NCBI GenBank assembly: GCA_964449375.1
Contig: CAYVAS010000003.1
Coordinates: 1 to 64,000, forward strand
DNA: 64,000 nucleotides
Direction: 5' to 3'
Origin: JAFDWI01 sp964449375
Lineage (GTDB): Bacteria; Actinomycetota; Acidimicrobiia; Acidimicrobiales; Iamiaceae
Shown here: positions 27,075 through 36,325 of the stretch, in pieces
How the letters are laid out: the number at the start of each line of letters is the position of its first letter
Numbering within the stretch: the stretch's first letter is position 1
Program-made: the position numbers and the translations under genes
The notes under the pieces: model-generated
Databases searched by the model: none
What the model saw: only the letters and a program-made list of their open reading frames with translations
What the model was told of the DNA's origin: nothing

Positions 27075-28273
27075 CGCCAACGACCCGATCGACCCCGATT
27101 CCCCCAGGCCATCGCCTCGTCGGCCAGCGCCGAGAAGATGCCCACGGCCGTCCGGTTCCACGAAAATCGGCTCGCGTGCTCGATGGCGCCCTGCACCAGG
27201 CTTCGCCACCATTCGTCGTCGTGACAGATCCGGACGATCGCGTCGGCCATCTCACGCTCGTCGTCGACCAGCACGCCGCTGCGACCGTCGGCCACGGTGT
27301 CGATGTGGCCCACGACCCTGGTGGCGACCGCCGGTGTCCCACAGGCTGCCGCTTCGGTCAGGGTCAGGCCCCAGCCCTCGCGCACCGAGGCCGACGCCAC
27401 CGCCCGCGCGCGTTGGTAGTGCTCGAGGAGCGCGTCGTTGCTCACGTGCCGGGTGAGGCTGATCCAGTCGCCCGCTCCCAACCGCTGGACCTGGGCTTCG
27501 ATCCGTTCACGTTCGTAGCCGTCACCCACGATCGTGAGGGTCAGATCCGGCACGGTCCGTTTCGCCTCGGCCACGGCGCGGATGAGCATGTCGAAGCGCT
27601 TGACCGGTACCAGTCGCCCGACGGCCAGGATCTCGTTGGGCCGGTCGGCCAACGGGTCGGAGCCGGGGACGAAGCGGGCGCCGATGCCGTTGTGGACGAC
27701 CTGGACCCGGTCGGGTCGGAGTCCCAGCCGTTCGATGATGTCGGCGCGGGATGATTCGGAGGGAGTCACCACTAGGGTGTCCCGGTAGAAGGGCGGGGCC
27801 CACTTCTCCTCGATGCGGTTGCCCAACCGTGCCGGTCCGGGAGGGAGCGCCATCCGCCACATCTCGGCGTGGACGTGATGGATGACCACGATCTTGGGGC
27901 TGCGGGTCCACAGCGGGCTCAGAAACGGCACGCCGTTCCAGATCTCGACCACGGCGTCTCGGGGTCCGTGGCTCCGGGTGATCTCGGCCAGCACCGCCCG
28001 GGGAAAGACCATGTAGCGACCGGCCTTGCGTACCACCTCGTAGCCGTCACGCATCGCGATGCGGGGGCGTCCCACCGCGTAGGAGGTCCGCATCAGGACC
28101 TCCACGCCGGCTTCGCTCCAGACCTTGGCGATCTCGTGGGCGTGCACCTCGGAGCCACCGGCTTCGGGGTCGTCGTAGTCACGCCAGGCCAGCAGGTGGA
28201 CCCGACGAATCTCCGCTTCGGTCGCGCGCTGGGCCACCTCGGCGACCGCTTGCTCTCGTGTTGCTTCAGCCAA
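27071..28273 (-). CDS. Glycosyltransferase family 4 protein
   Basis: This retaining GT-B glycosyltransferase of ~400 residues has an N-terminal WRDYDDPEAGGSEVHA segment (acceptor side) and a C-terminal nucleotide-sugar site. The latter has GRLVPVKRFD and the E-x7-E motif EGWGLTLTEAAACGTPAVA. It is probably cytosolic and acts on a lipid-linked or nucleotide-linked glycan intermediate. The start is TTG 28273, or GTG 28237 closer to the conserved RRVHLLAWRD strand. The stop overlaps the aftD-like start, tying it to envelope arabinan/glycan synthesis. Confidence 0.87.
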   Translation of the reverse strand: MAEATREQAVAEVAQRATEAEIRRVHLLAWRDYDDPEAGGSEVHAHEIAKVWSEAGVEVLMRTSYAVGRPRIAMRDGYEVVRKAGRYMVFPRAVLAEITRSHGPRDAVVEIWNGVPFLSPLWTRSPKIVVIHHVHAEMWRMALPPGPARLGNRIEEKWAPPFYRDTLVVTPSESSRADIIERLGLRPDRVQVVHNGIGARFVPGSDPLADRPNEILAVGRLVPVKRFDMLIRAVAEAKRTVPDLTLTIVGDGYERERIEAQVQRLGAGDWISLTRHVSNDALLEHYQRARAVASASVREGWGLTLTEAAACGTPAVATRVVGHIDTVADGRSGVLVDDEREMADAIVRICHDDEWWRSLVQGAIEHASRFSWNRTAVGIFSALADEAMAWGNRGRSGRWR

Positions 28274-28408
28274 TGGGGCTGCCTCGGTGTCGACAGAGAG
28301 GGATCACGGGTACGAATCAGGCAACGCCGGCCGTGGTTGGCCAGCGGCGAAACCGTAGCAGCACCCGCCCGACCCGCTCCGGTACGCCTGGGCCCGCACC
28401 GACCCTGA

Positions 28409-29698
28409 TCAGGGACTTCCCGGCCGCTCGGGAACCTCGGTCGCGGCGGCGGGGTCGGGGGCGGGTTCGTGTTCGGACACGATGGTCCGCCGTCGCCACC
28501 CGGACCAGTCGGGGCGGCCGACCGGTGGAAGCCGCATGAGCGGGCGCTCGGCGACCCACCAGGCCCCCACCGAGACGGCGACGAGCAGGCTGACTCCGGC
28601 CACGATCCGCTGCAGGCTGCCCGCATCTGGCGGCAGCCAGCGGATGACCAGTCCGAACGCGAACAGGTGCCAGATGTAGAGGGTGAACGAGAACCGTCCG
28701 ATGACCCGGAACACGTAGGAACCCAACAGGCGCGCCAGCCAACTCCCCGGGCGCAGGATCTCACTCACCGCAACACACGCGATCAGCACGGTGACGGGAA
28801 TGAAGAACATGTACGCCAGCGGGCCTTTCAGTGGCACGGCGAGCACGATCACGACGAAGGCGAGCATCACCGGAACCGACAGGCGCTGGAAGAACCGTTC
28901 CGGGAGCAGCCGCTTCTTCCAGAGCACCAGCACCACGAACCCGACCACGAACGCGTCGAGACTGTTCTCGGGTCGCTGGTACACCGAGTTCACGGCGATC
29001 GTGCCCGTGGGGGTCCGGGCCACTTCCGGGCCCCCGTAGAAGTAGCGGAACTGCGCGTACCGCACCAGGTGCACCACCACGACCGTCACCGCTCCCAGGA
29101 TCACGATGTGGACGGGGCGATCCAGACGCACCAGGCAGAACAGGATCAGGAACGGCAGCACCAGGTAGAGCTGCATGTCGACGCCGAGGCTCCACATCTG
29201 ACCGGCATCGAAGGGAAGCTGGTAGCCGAAGGTGGGCACGAGGTTCGAGGTGAAGGTCAGGATCGTCAGCCCGCTCCACAGCTCGCCGAGGGTCCGACCG
29301 TAGGTGAACATCGGTTCGTCGTAATACGCCATCACCGCGAAGTGCACGACGACGTACAGCGCCACCGGGGTCCCCAGGCGCACGACCCGGCGTCGGGTGT
29401 AGTCCCAGAACCTGATCGACCCGTGGCGTTCCCAGTTCCGTAGCACGATGGCGCCGACCAGAAACCCGGACAGCACGAAGAACGCCGGCATGAGCCCGAC
29501 GCCCTTGACCAGCGGCTCGCCGCCGAACTGCAACAGGTAGGACTCCGCGTGGGATGCGATCACCATGATCAGCAGCACGCTTCGCAGTCCCTCGAACGCG
29601 GGCTCGTAGCGAAGCTGGCGATCGTCGGACATGGACCGCAGCGACTCGGCGCTCCGCAGCTCGGCGACCCACTCACTGCCCGGGAGGCGACGACCCAT
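28409..29698 (-). CDS. Acyltransferase 3 family membrane protein (OafA/YrhL-like)
   Basis: This is an integral-membrane O-acyltransferase with ~10 TM helices. Near its N terminus it has the conserved PAFEGLRSVLLIMVIASHAE (Arg and catalytic-type His) and FFVLSGFLVGAIV. Such proteins O-acetylate or O-succinylate surface polysaccharides. Starts: ATG 29698, or ATG 29632 just before the family core. A 135-bp gap with no visible gene separates it from the GT4/AftD pair on the same strand. It is divergent from the GT39-like gene. Confidence 0.85.
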   Translation of the reverse strand: MGRRLPGSEWVAELRSAESLRSMSDDRQLRYEPAFEGLRSVLLIMVIASHAESYLLQFGGEPLVKGVGLMPAFFVLSGFLVGAIVLRNWERHGSIRFWDYTRRRVVRLGTPVALYVVVHFAVMAYYDEPMFTYGRTLGELWSGLTILTFTSNLVPTFGYQLPFDAGQMWSLGVDMQLYLVLPFLILFCLVRLDRPVHIVILGAVTVVVVHLVRYAQFRYFYGGPEVARTPTGTIAVNSVYQRPENSLDAFVVGFVVLVLWKKRLLPERFFQRLSVPVMLAFVVIVLAVPLKGPLAYMFFIPVTVLIACVAVSEILRPGSWLARLLGSYVFRVIGRFSFTLYIWHLFAFGLVIRWLPPDAGSLQRIVAGVSLLVAVSVGAWWVAERPLMRLPPVGRPDWSGWRRRTIVSEHEPAPDPAAATEVPERPGSP

Positions 29699-29812
29699 GG
29701 TCAGGACTGCAACGGGAACAGGTGACGCGCCGTGCAGAGCACCGTGAGAGCCATCGGGCGAGAAGTGTAGTGGTGCGGCCCACCGCCGATGAGCCGGTAA
29801 TCTGCCGGGCCT

Positions 29813-31345
29813 ATGCATGCACCCGGGCAGCCCTCGGCGCCCCGTGACGCACCTCGAACAGTGTGGTACCGCTCGTTCGGATTCGGTGTCGCCGTGGTCG
29901 TCGCCGCTGCGCTGGTGATGCGGGTTCAGAACGTCGCCCGCAACAAGGTCGGCGCCAAGCTCTACGGCGACGCCTTCGACTACTACATGCAGGGCAAGAG
30001 CCTCGCCGAGGGCCTGGGCTTCACCCAGACCCTGGCGACGTTCCGGATCAACACCGACCTCCCGGCCGGCACGCTGGTGCCCACCGCGGCCCATCCCCCC
30101 GGCTTCACCGTGTTCCTCGCCGGGCTGCACAAGATCGGCCTGACCACCCCGTTGCAGCAGCGCTACGCCCTGTGTGTGCTCGGCACGCTGTCGGTGCTGG
30201 TCATCGTGCTCGCGGCTCGCCGGATCCTCGGTGAACGCAGCGCGCTGGTCGCCGGTGCGATCGCTGCGTTCTACCCCAACCTGTGGATCAGCGACGGGCT
30301 GCTCATGGCCGAGTCACTGTTCATCTTCGGATTCGCGCTCGGGATCCTGGGCACCTACACCTACCTGGAGGACCGGCGCTGGCAGTCCCTGGCCGTGGCC
30401 TCGGTGGGCTTCACCGTCGCGATGTCCACGCGCCCCGAACAGATCCTGCTGTTCGGGTTCGTCATCCTGCCCGCGGTGGTGGCCTGGCGGAGCGCCCCCT
30501 GGGCGCAGCGCATCCGGCACCTGGCCTTCGCCGCGGTCTTTCCACTGCTCATGCTGGTGCCCTGGACCCTCCACAACGCCACCCGGTTCTCCAAGCCGGT
30601 GCTGTTCACCACCGGTGCGGGCCAGACGATGCTCCAGGGCAACTGCTCCAACACCTATTCGGGCAAGCTGCTGGGTTCCTACTCGTACCACTGCATGTTG
30701 AGTCATCTGCCACCCAAACCCGCGCGGGGCGAAGTGCCCGACGAATCGGTCGCCGACGCCCACTACCGGGAGCTGGCCTTCACCTACATGCGGCACAACC
30801 GTGCCGAGCTGCCCAAGGTGGTCGCCGCCCGAGAGGGTCGGCTTTGGGGCGTCTTCCGCCCCGGCCAGCAGAACATCGCCGACCACTTCATCGAACGTCG
30901 GGGTTCTCTGGCGCTGGTGGAGTGGACCCAGCGGATCTACTGGGTGCTGGGCGCGCTCGCGCTGGTGGGCATCTGGCGGTTCCGGGTCGAGGGGATCCGT
31001 CTCTACCCGTTGCTGGCGGAGGTCGGGATCACCGCGCTGGCCACGGCGGTCACCTTCGGCAACACCCGCTACCGGGCGGGCGTCGAGGTGTGCATCGTGC
31101 TACTGGCCACGGCCGCGCTCCGCTTCTTCTGGCGGTCCTGGCGTCGACGGCGCGTCGGAGACGGCGTCGATCCGGGCGCGGAGCAGCGCGATCTCCTCGG
31201 CGAGGATCCGGGTGCGCTCCTCGGCGCGGGACAACTCCCAGGAGAACTGCACGACGATGAGGAACAGCACCCCAACGGCGATGGCCAGGAACGTCGCCGG
31301 GGGGTAGTAGATCCCGAGCAGGCGACTCAGACGCTCCAGGAGTGA
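29813..31345 (+). CDS. GT39/ArnT-like membrane glycosyltransferase
   Basis: This GT-C polytopic protein would use a polyprenyl-phosphate sugar donor. After the first TM the external loop carries YGDAFDYYMQGKSLAEGLGF, with an aspartate placed like the catalytic residue of PMT/ArnT enzymes, then AAHPPGFTVFLA. About 10-11 TM segments end near ALRFFWRSW (~residue 440). The remaining ~70 residues are acidic/Gln-rich and read straight through the antiparallel DUF2304 gene. The true protein either has this odd tail or has lost its normal stop. ATG 29813 is clear. Confidence 0.82.
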   Translation: MHAPGQPSAPRDAPRTVWYRSFGFGVAVVVAAALVMRVQNVARNKVGAKLYGDAFDYYMQGKSLAEGLGFTQTLATFRINTDLPAGTLVPTAAHPPGFTVFLAGLHKIGLTTPLQQRYALCVLGTLSVLVIVLAARRILGERSALVAGAIAAFYPNLWISDGLLMAESLFIFGFALGILGTYTYLEDRRWQSLAVASVGFTVAMSTRPEQILLFGFVILPAVVAWRSAPWAQRIRHLAFAAVFPLLMLVPWTLHNATRFSKPVLFTTGAGQTMLQGNCSNTYSGKLLGSYSYHCMLSHLPPKPARGEVPDESVADAHYRELAFTYMRHNRAELPKVVAAREGRLWGVFRPGQQNIADHFIERRGSLALVEWTQRIYWVLGALALVGIWRFRVEGIRLYPLLAEVGITALATAVTFGNTRYRAGVEVCIVLLATAALRFFWRSWRRRRVGDGVDPGAEQRDLLGEDPGALLGAGQLPGELHDDEEQHPNGDGQERRRGVVDPEQATQTLQE

Positions 31346-31543
31346 GGGGAACGCCACCAGCACCACGATCACGGAGCTTGCGGCGAGCCAGAGCACGGTG
31401 TACTTGCTCTGCAGTTGGGAGCGGCGCACCATGCGCACCACGAAGGCCAGGCCGGCCAGCGTGATCAGGGTGATGGCGACGTGGGCCCGGGTGCTCATGC
31501 TGCCGTCGGTCACCGGTACGGCATCGGCGAGAACCTCGATCAT
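31100..31543 (-). CDS. DUF2304 domain membrane protein
   Basis: This small protein (147 residues) has three hydrophobic segments and then a heptad-like ERTRILAEEIALLRARID helix, the standard DUF2304 layout. DUF2304 genes are habitually paired with dolichol-phosphate-mannose-synthase-like GT2 genes. Here the start overlaps the GT2 stop as ATGA. They likely act together in making or flipping a polyprenyl-phosphate sugar. The last third overlaps the tail of the convergent GT39-like gene by 246 bp. Confidence 0.82.
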   Translation of the reverse strand: MIEVLADAVPVTDGSMSTRAHVAITLITLAGLAFVVRMVRRSQLQSKYTVLWLAASSVIVVLVAFPSLLERLSRLLGIYYPPATFLAIAVGVLFLIVVQFSWELSRAEERTRILAEEIALLRARIDAVSDAPSTPGPPEEAERGRGQ

Positions 31544-32247
31544 GCCGGCGCCTCCCGGGTGCGGCGGTGGGCTTTGACCACGAGCATCAACATCACCCGC
31601 AGATAGTGGTACACCAGGCGGAACCTGAGGGTCGAGGCTTCTCCGGCAGTTCGGGAATGCATCCGCACCGGTACCTCCACGACCCGGAAATCGGCGTACA
31701 CCGCCAGCAACAGCGCCTCCACCGACTCCATGTACTCGGAGGGGTAGTGCTCGGCGAAGTAGGCCAGCATCGGCGCGGAGAACGCCCGGAACCCCGAAGA
31801 GGTGTCGGTGATCGTCTGACGCGACAGGGCCTTCACCACCAGCCGCAGCAGCCCCATGGCCTTGCCTCGGGCCCAGCTCACCGCATAGGCACCCGAACCC
31901 TCCGCGAAGCGGCTGCCGACCACCAGATCGGCGCCGTCATCCAGAGGCCGCAACAACGCGGCCAACGCCTCGGAGTCGTGCTGGCCGTCCGCGTCGAACT
32001 GCACGGCCCGCTCGTAGCCGGCCGCGACCGCGTAGCGGAATCCGCACCGAAGTGCGCCGCCGATCCCGAGGTTGAAGGGCAGGGGAAGCACCCGGGCACC
32101 GCCGTCGCGCGCGACCTGGGCGGTGCGGTCCTCCGACCCGTCGTCGATCACGACCACGTCGAAGCCTTCGAGGGACCGCAGCGACTCGAGCACCGCGGGG
32201 AGCGCCAGCTCTTCGTTGTACGCCGGGATGATGACGAGGGTGTTGAT
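31540..32247 (-). CDS. Glycosyltransferase family 2 (polyprenyl-phosphate mannose synthase-like); non-canonical start proposed
   Basis: This GT-A enzyme would transfer a sugar from a nucleotide donor to polyprenyl phosphate. VVVIDDGSEDRT, the metal-binding QFDADGQHD and the DTSSGFRAFS segment are present. The usual first strand, TLVIIPAYNEE, is encoded upstream at 32209-32241, but no ATG, GTG or TTG lies between it and the in-frame stop at 32281-32283. The first canonical codon, GTG 32193, would delete that strand. I therefore extend to ATC 32247 (reading INTLVIIPAYNEE) as the likeliest initiation site; CTG 32268 or 32274 are alternatives. No clear ribosome site is visible. It is coupled to DUF2304 by an ATGA overlap. 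Confidence 0.8.
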   Translation of the reverse strand: MNTLVIIPAYNEELALPAVLESLRSLEGFDVVVIDDGSEDRTAQVARDGGARVLPLPFNLGIGGALRCGFRYAVAAGYERAVQFDADGQHDSEALAALLRPLDDGADLVVGSRFAEGSGAYAVSWARGKAMGLLRLVVKALSRQTITDTSSGFRAFSAPMLAYFAEHYPSEYMESVEALLLAVYADFRVVEVPVRMHSRTAGEASTLRFRLVYHYLRVMLMLVVKAHRRTREAPA

Positions 32248-32410
32248 GGGTCTGTCCGAGGTGTGCAGAAGCAGGAACTGTCAGGGAGCGTACCTTGCCC
32301 ACCCATCGGGCGAGGCCCGGTCTCAGAGGTCGTCGGGGTCCTCGGCTACTGTGACGGCACGCCGTAGCAGCGCCGGTCGGACCGGTGGTTCTGGCTGGGC
32401 GAAATCGCCG

Positions 32411-34129
32411 ATGGACAACGCGCCGCGCCAACCCGAACGAGCCAGCAGGTCGTCTCCGAACTGGGACCGCACCGACGCGCTCGCGCTCGGGATCATCTTC
32501 GTGGTGATCGCCATTCCCCTACGCGGGCTGCTCCGCGACCACGGCGCCGCGATGGAAGAGGGCTTCATGCTCGTCTTCCCCGAGCAGGTGATGCTCGGCC
32601 GGGTCCCGAACCTGGACTTCCTCCACCTGTACGGCCCGGGCAGCCTGTGGGTGCTGGCCGGGGTCTACAAGATCTTCGGGGTCTCCCTGGCGACCGAGCG
32701 GTGGTTCGGCCTGCTCCAGCACGTGGGCATCATCCTCGGCCTGTACTGGGTGCTGCGGCGGTGGGGTCGGCCCATCGCCCTACTGGGCGCGCTCAGCGCG
32801 ATCCTCATCAACCTCAACTCCACCGGGCTGTCGGCCCTCGCCTGGAACGGCGCGATCGCGTTCGGGATCTGGGCGGTGTGGGCGCTCCTGCTGGCTCGGG
32901 AGACGGGCCGCACCCGATGGCTGGTGCTGTCGGGCCTGCTGATCTCGATGGCGCTGCTGTACCGACCCGATGTGATCGTGGCGGTGACCCTGGCGGCCGG
33001 CGTGGCGTTGTGGCCGCTGCGTTGGCGTCGCCTGATCCCCTTCTTCGGGGGGCTCGGCCTCGCCGTGGTCGGCTACGTGGTCCACGCGGCGATGGCCGGG
33101 CCGCTGAACGCGTTCGAAGGCATGTTCACCGATCCGGTGTTCACCCTGCGCGAGGGGCGCACCCTGCCCATGCCCCCGGTCTGGGACCACCTGGTGGGCT
33201 ACTTCCAGAAGGCCGCCGTGCTACGAACCGTGGGCTGGCCCTTCCCCCACATCGGCATGTCCCAGCAACTCTGGTTCTGGTTCTGGATCACGGTGTTCGC
33301 CCCGCTGGTGGTCATCAGCGTGGCGCTGTGGGCCCGGAAGCGACACCCGGAAGGACGCCGCCCTGTGGCACTGCTGGTGCTGGGGGTCTTCGGGCTGGGG
33401 ATCATCCCCCAGGCGTTGCAACGGGCGGACCAGACCCACCTCGCCTGGGTGGGGGTCGTCACGATCACCGCGCTGCCCGCCGCCGTGGCCCAGTTCTTCG
33501 CGCTCCGGCCGGCCAGACGCCCCCGCTGGGCGCACCTGCGCGCCCCGGTGACCGTGGCGCTGTGCGCGTTGGTGTTCTTCACCGTGATCACCCCCCAGTA
33601 CACGGTCCGTGCCTACAACGACGTGGCCCTTCAGTCGATCGGTCGCAACGTCATCGGCTTTCCCATCGAACGCAACGGTCGCAACTTCTACGTACCCAGC
33701 CCCAGCATCGCCCACTCCGCCCAGGCGCTGATCGAGACCTTCGACGCGCTGGAGCCCGAGGACGGCGAGCGGCTCTTCGTGGGCCCCGCCGACCTGCGCT
33801 ACACCCCCTACACCGACGCGTTCTTCTACTACCTGTATCCGGAACTGGACCCGGCCACGTACTACATCGAGATGGACCCGTTCGACTCGGGTCCGGAGAC
33901 GCGCTTGGCCGCGGATGTGAACTCCGCGGACTGGGTGATCCTCACCAACGTGTGGAACGCCTGGATCGAACCCAACAACTCGATGGCGCCCGGGTCCAAC
34001 GTGCCCAACGAGATCATCGAACGCGACTTCTGTCTGGTCGGAAGCTGGGGCCTGATCCCGGACTACTGGGACAACGAGCTGCCCATGTACCAGCTTCTCG
34101 AACGTTGCAAGCCGCGCAAGCCGCTGTGA
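32411..34129 (+). CDS. Polytopic membrane protein, GT-C glycosyltransferase-like
   Basis: This protein of 572 residues has ~11 TM helices and a soluble C-terminal ~150 residues. The first external loop contains MEEGFMLVFPEQVMLG and then NLDFLHLYGPGSLWV, the acidic/aromatic loop expected of polyprenyl-sugar-using transferases. I cannot assign a numbered GT family. ATG 32411 is used. It is divergent from the GT2 gene (163 bp between) and followed 13 bp later by an acyltransferase, suggesting an operon that builds and acylates a surface glycan. Confidence 0.75.
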   Translation: MDNAPRQPERASRSSPNWDRTDALALGIIFVVIAIPLRGLLRDHGAAMEEGFMLVFPEQVMLGRVPNLDFLHLYGPGSLWVLAGVYKIFGVSLATERWFGLLQHVGIILGLYWVLRRWGRPIALLGALSAILINLNSTGLSALAWNGAIAFGIWAVWALLLARETGRTRWLVLSGLLISMALLYRPDVIVAVTLAAGVALWPLRWRRLIPFFGGLGLAVVGYVVHAAMAGPLNAFEGMFTDPVFTLREGRTLPMPPVWDHLVGYFQKAAVLRTVGWPFPHIGMSQQLWFWFWITVFAPLVVISVALWARKRHPEGRRPVALLVLGVFGLGIIPQALQRADQTHLAWVGVVTITALPAAVAQFFALRPARRPRWAHLRAPVTVALCALVFFTVITPQYTVRAYNDVALQSIGRNVIGFPIERNGRNFYVPSPSIAHSAQALIETFDALEPEDGERLFVGPADLRYTPYTDAFFYYLYPELDPATYYIEMDPFDSGPETRLAADVNSADWVILTNVWNAWIEPNNSMAPGSNVPNEIIERDFCLVGSWGLIPDYWDNELPMYQLLERCKPRKPL

Positions 34130-34142
34130 TCGGGGTGCGCCG

Positions 34143-35513
34143 GTGACCGGCGAGAGCACCGCGCCGGCGACGGCGGAGCAGGACCGGAGTCCGGCCCTGG
34201 TCACCACCCGCGACCGCCCCCATTTTCCCGGCCTCGAGGGAATGCGGGCGGTGGCCGCATCGCTGGTCGTGCTGACCCACGCCACGTTCATCGCGGGAGA
34301 CGAGCGCAGCGGGTTCCTCGCCCAGCCGGGTCGCTTCGGCGACGCCGGGGTGGCGATCTTCTTCACCCTGTCGGGTTTCCTGCTGTACCGCCCCTTCGTC
34401 GCCGCCCACCTCGACGGCCGCCCCCAGATGCCGGCTCTCGCCTTCTGGTGGCGGCGCATCCTGCGGATCTTCCCGTGCTACTGGTTGGCGCTCACGGTGC
34501 TGTGGGGCATCCACACCTTCGAGCCGTTCGGGTTCGTAATGGGGTTCGATCTGGGGCCGGACTGGTGGAAGTACTACCTGTTGTTGCAGATCTACGTGCC
34601 CGAACTGGGCCAGGGCGGCATCGCGCAGGCCTGGTCGATCTCGACCGAGATCAGCTTCTATCTGCTGCTTCCTCTCTGGGCCCTGCTGATCCGCGCGCTG
34701 TCGCGGCGGCGCCCCACGTCGTTCCGTCTGGAGATGGTCGGCATCGGCGTCCTGTTCGCGATCGGGTACCTGTCGCGCTGGTGGTTCAGCCACTACACGG
34801 CCCTGGCGGTCCCCCGGATCCCGGGCCTGCTTCCCGACGGTGTCACCTGGCGGGCGGTGTCGTTCACCTGGCTCCCCAACCAGATCGACTTCTTCGCCAT
34901 CGGCATGGCGGTGGCCGCCCTGCACGCCTGGGCCAGCCGCGAAGGCCGCCTCGAGCGGCTCGGACGATTCACCCGGTGGCCGACGCTGTGGTGGCTCGCC
35001 GCGTTCGGGGTGTACCTGATCATCACCTACGTGCTGGGAGACAACACCGCGGACTACAAGAGCGGCTACTGGCAGGCACGTTCGGTGCTCTACGGCCTGC
35101 TCGGGCTGACCATGATCGTGCCGCTGGTCTTCGGCGACCAGACCAGAGGTCTGATCCGGCGCTTCGTCACCTGGAAGCCGATCTGGTGGGTGGGGGTCGT
35201 CTCCTACGGCTTCTACCTGTGGCACCTGAGCCTGATGGAACGGCTGGTCACCATGCCCAGCGCCTTCGGGGGGCCTCCCAAGTGGACCGGCATCGGGAGC
35301 TGGCGACTCACCGACGCGAACGTGTGGGGCCTCATCGTCGGCGGGTTCGTGCTCGGACTCGCCGTTGCCGCAATGAGCTGGTATCTGGTGGAGAAGCCCT
35401 TGATGCGGTTCAAGGGGCTGGTCACCGGGCGCCTCATCCCAGGCCGCTTCCGCCGGGACGACGCCGCCTCCGACGTCAGCGCTTCTCGAGGATCAACACC
35501 AGATTCCAGGTGA
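34143..35513 (+). CDS. Acyltransferase 3 family membrane protein
   Basis: This is a second O-acyltransferase of the OafA type in the cluster, 456 residues. GLEGMRAVAASLVVLTHATF contains the conserved Arg and His. GDAGVAIFFTLSGFLLYRPF follows, then ~10 TM helices with RILRIFPCYWLAL. GTG 34143 follows the previous stop by 13 bp, with GGGGTGCGCC upstream. The C terminus overlaps the convergent methyltransferase by 38 bp. It probably decorates the glycan made by the preceding membrane transferase. Confidence 0.87.
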   Translation: MTGESTAPATAEQDRSPALVTTRDRPHFPGLEGMRAVAASLVVLTHATFIAGDERSGFLAQPGRFGDAGVAIFFTLSGFLLYRPFVAAHLDGRPQMPALAFWWRRILRIFPCYWLALTVLWGIHTFEPFGFVMGFDLGPDWWKYYLLLQIYVPELGQGGIAQAWSISTEISFYLLLPLWALLIRALSRRRPTSFRLEMVGIGVLFAIGYLSRWWFSHYTALAVPRIPGLLPDGVTWRAVSFTWLPNQIDFFAIGMAVAALHAWASREGRLERLGRFTRWPTLWWLAAFGVYLIITYVLGDNTADYKSGYWQARSVLYGLLGLTMIVPLVFGDQTRGLIRRFVTWKPIWWVGVVSYGFYLWHLSLMERLVTMPSAFGGPPKWTGIGSWRLTDANVWGLIVGGFVLGLAVAAMSWYLVEKPLMRFKGLVTGRLIPGRFRRDDAASDVSASRGSTPDSR

Positions 35514-36225
35514 CGACCTCGCGCACGCCGGGAACCTCGACCACCCAGCGGGCCCACCAGGGGTGATACCGCGGCACCGCCCGGATCAGGCGGGCGTCGG
35601 TGGCTTCCCGGGCCCACCGCAGCGCGTCGCCCACCGAGACCGCGAACAACGAGACGCCGAACCGGTTCTTGGCCGGTGTTCCGGTGCGGGTCTCGTAGCG
35701 CCGCGCGGCCTGCTCGCCTCCCAGGTAGTGCCAGGGGGAGGTTTCATGGCCTCCCCAGGGCGACAGCCAGTTCGTGAACGACAGGTACACGATGCCCCCG
35801 GGTCGGGTCACCCGGACCATCTCGTCGGCCATCATCCAGGGGTCCGGCACGTGCTCGAGCACGTTGGAGGAGAAGGTGATGTCGAAGGATCCGTCCGCGA
35901 AGGGCATCTCCATGGCGCTGGCGATCGCGATGCCCGTGGGCGGTTCGCCCCGCCAGGTCAGCTCACCGTGGTCGTACTCGATCCCGTAACAGGTGGCGCC
36001 GGCAGTGCGCATCGCGCGGGTCATGTACCCCGCCCCGGTACCCACGTCGAGGGCGACCGACCCGGCGGGTTCGATGTGGTCCCGGATCTGGTCGACCATG
36101 TCGGCGGCGAGCATGTCGTAGAAGCCGTCCGGGTCGGTCTGTTCGGTGCGGAAGCCCTTCAACAGCCGGATCGATCGGGCCAGCGTCGCGCGGGAGTCGC
36201 GACCGGGAGAGTCTGTTCGCACCAT
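35476..36225 (-). CDS. Class I SAM-dependent methyltransferase
   Basis: This soluble methyltransferase of ~250 residues has a SAM-binding motif I in ALDVGTGAGYMTRAM, an acidic motif II at GIEYDHGEL, and motif IV FSSNVLEHVPDPW. The family resembles methyltransferases found in polysaccharide and lipid-glycan loci. ATG 36225 is preferred; the longer upstream frame lies in the promoter region of the divergent lipase. The acceptor is unknown; context suggests an envelope sugar or lipid. Confidence 0.86.
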   Translation of the reverse strand: MVRTDSPGRDSRATLARSIRLLKGFRTEQTDPDGFYDMLAADMVDQIRDHIEPAGSVALDVGTGAGYMTRAMRTAGATCYGIEYDHGELTWRGEPPTGIAIASAMEMPFADGSFDITFSSNVLEHVPDPWMMADEMVRVTRPGGIVYLSFTNWLSPWGGHETSPWHYLGGEQAARRYETRTGTPAKNRFGVSLFAVSVGDALRWAREATDARLIRAVPRYHPWWARWVVEVPGVREVVTWNLVLILEKR

Positions 36226-36325
36226 CGTGGCGACGATAGTCGTGGCACCCGGCTGCGCCCGGAAGCGCCCGGCCACCTCCGAGTGGTGAACACCGGTGTA
36301 CCCGGACACGTGTAGGGTCCGCCGG

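Noticed and set aside
23136..27224. 1362-codon open frame on the plus strand opposite the AftD-like gene
   Set aside because: His/Gln/Arg/Gly-rich translation typical of the antisense of a GC-rich gene; no motifs; the minus-strand gene is clearly real.
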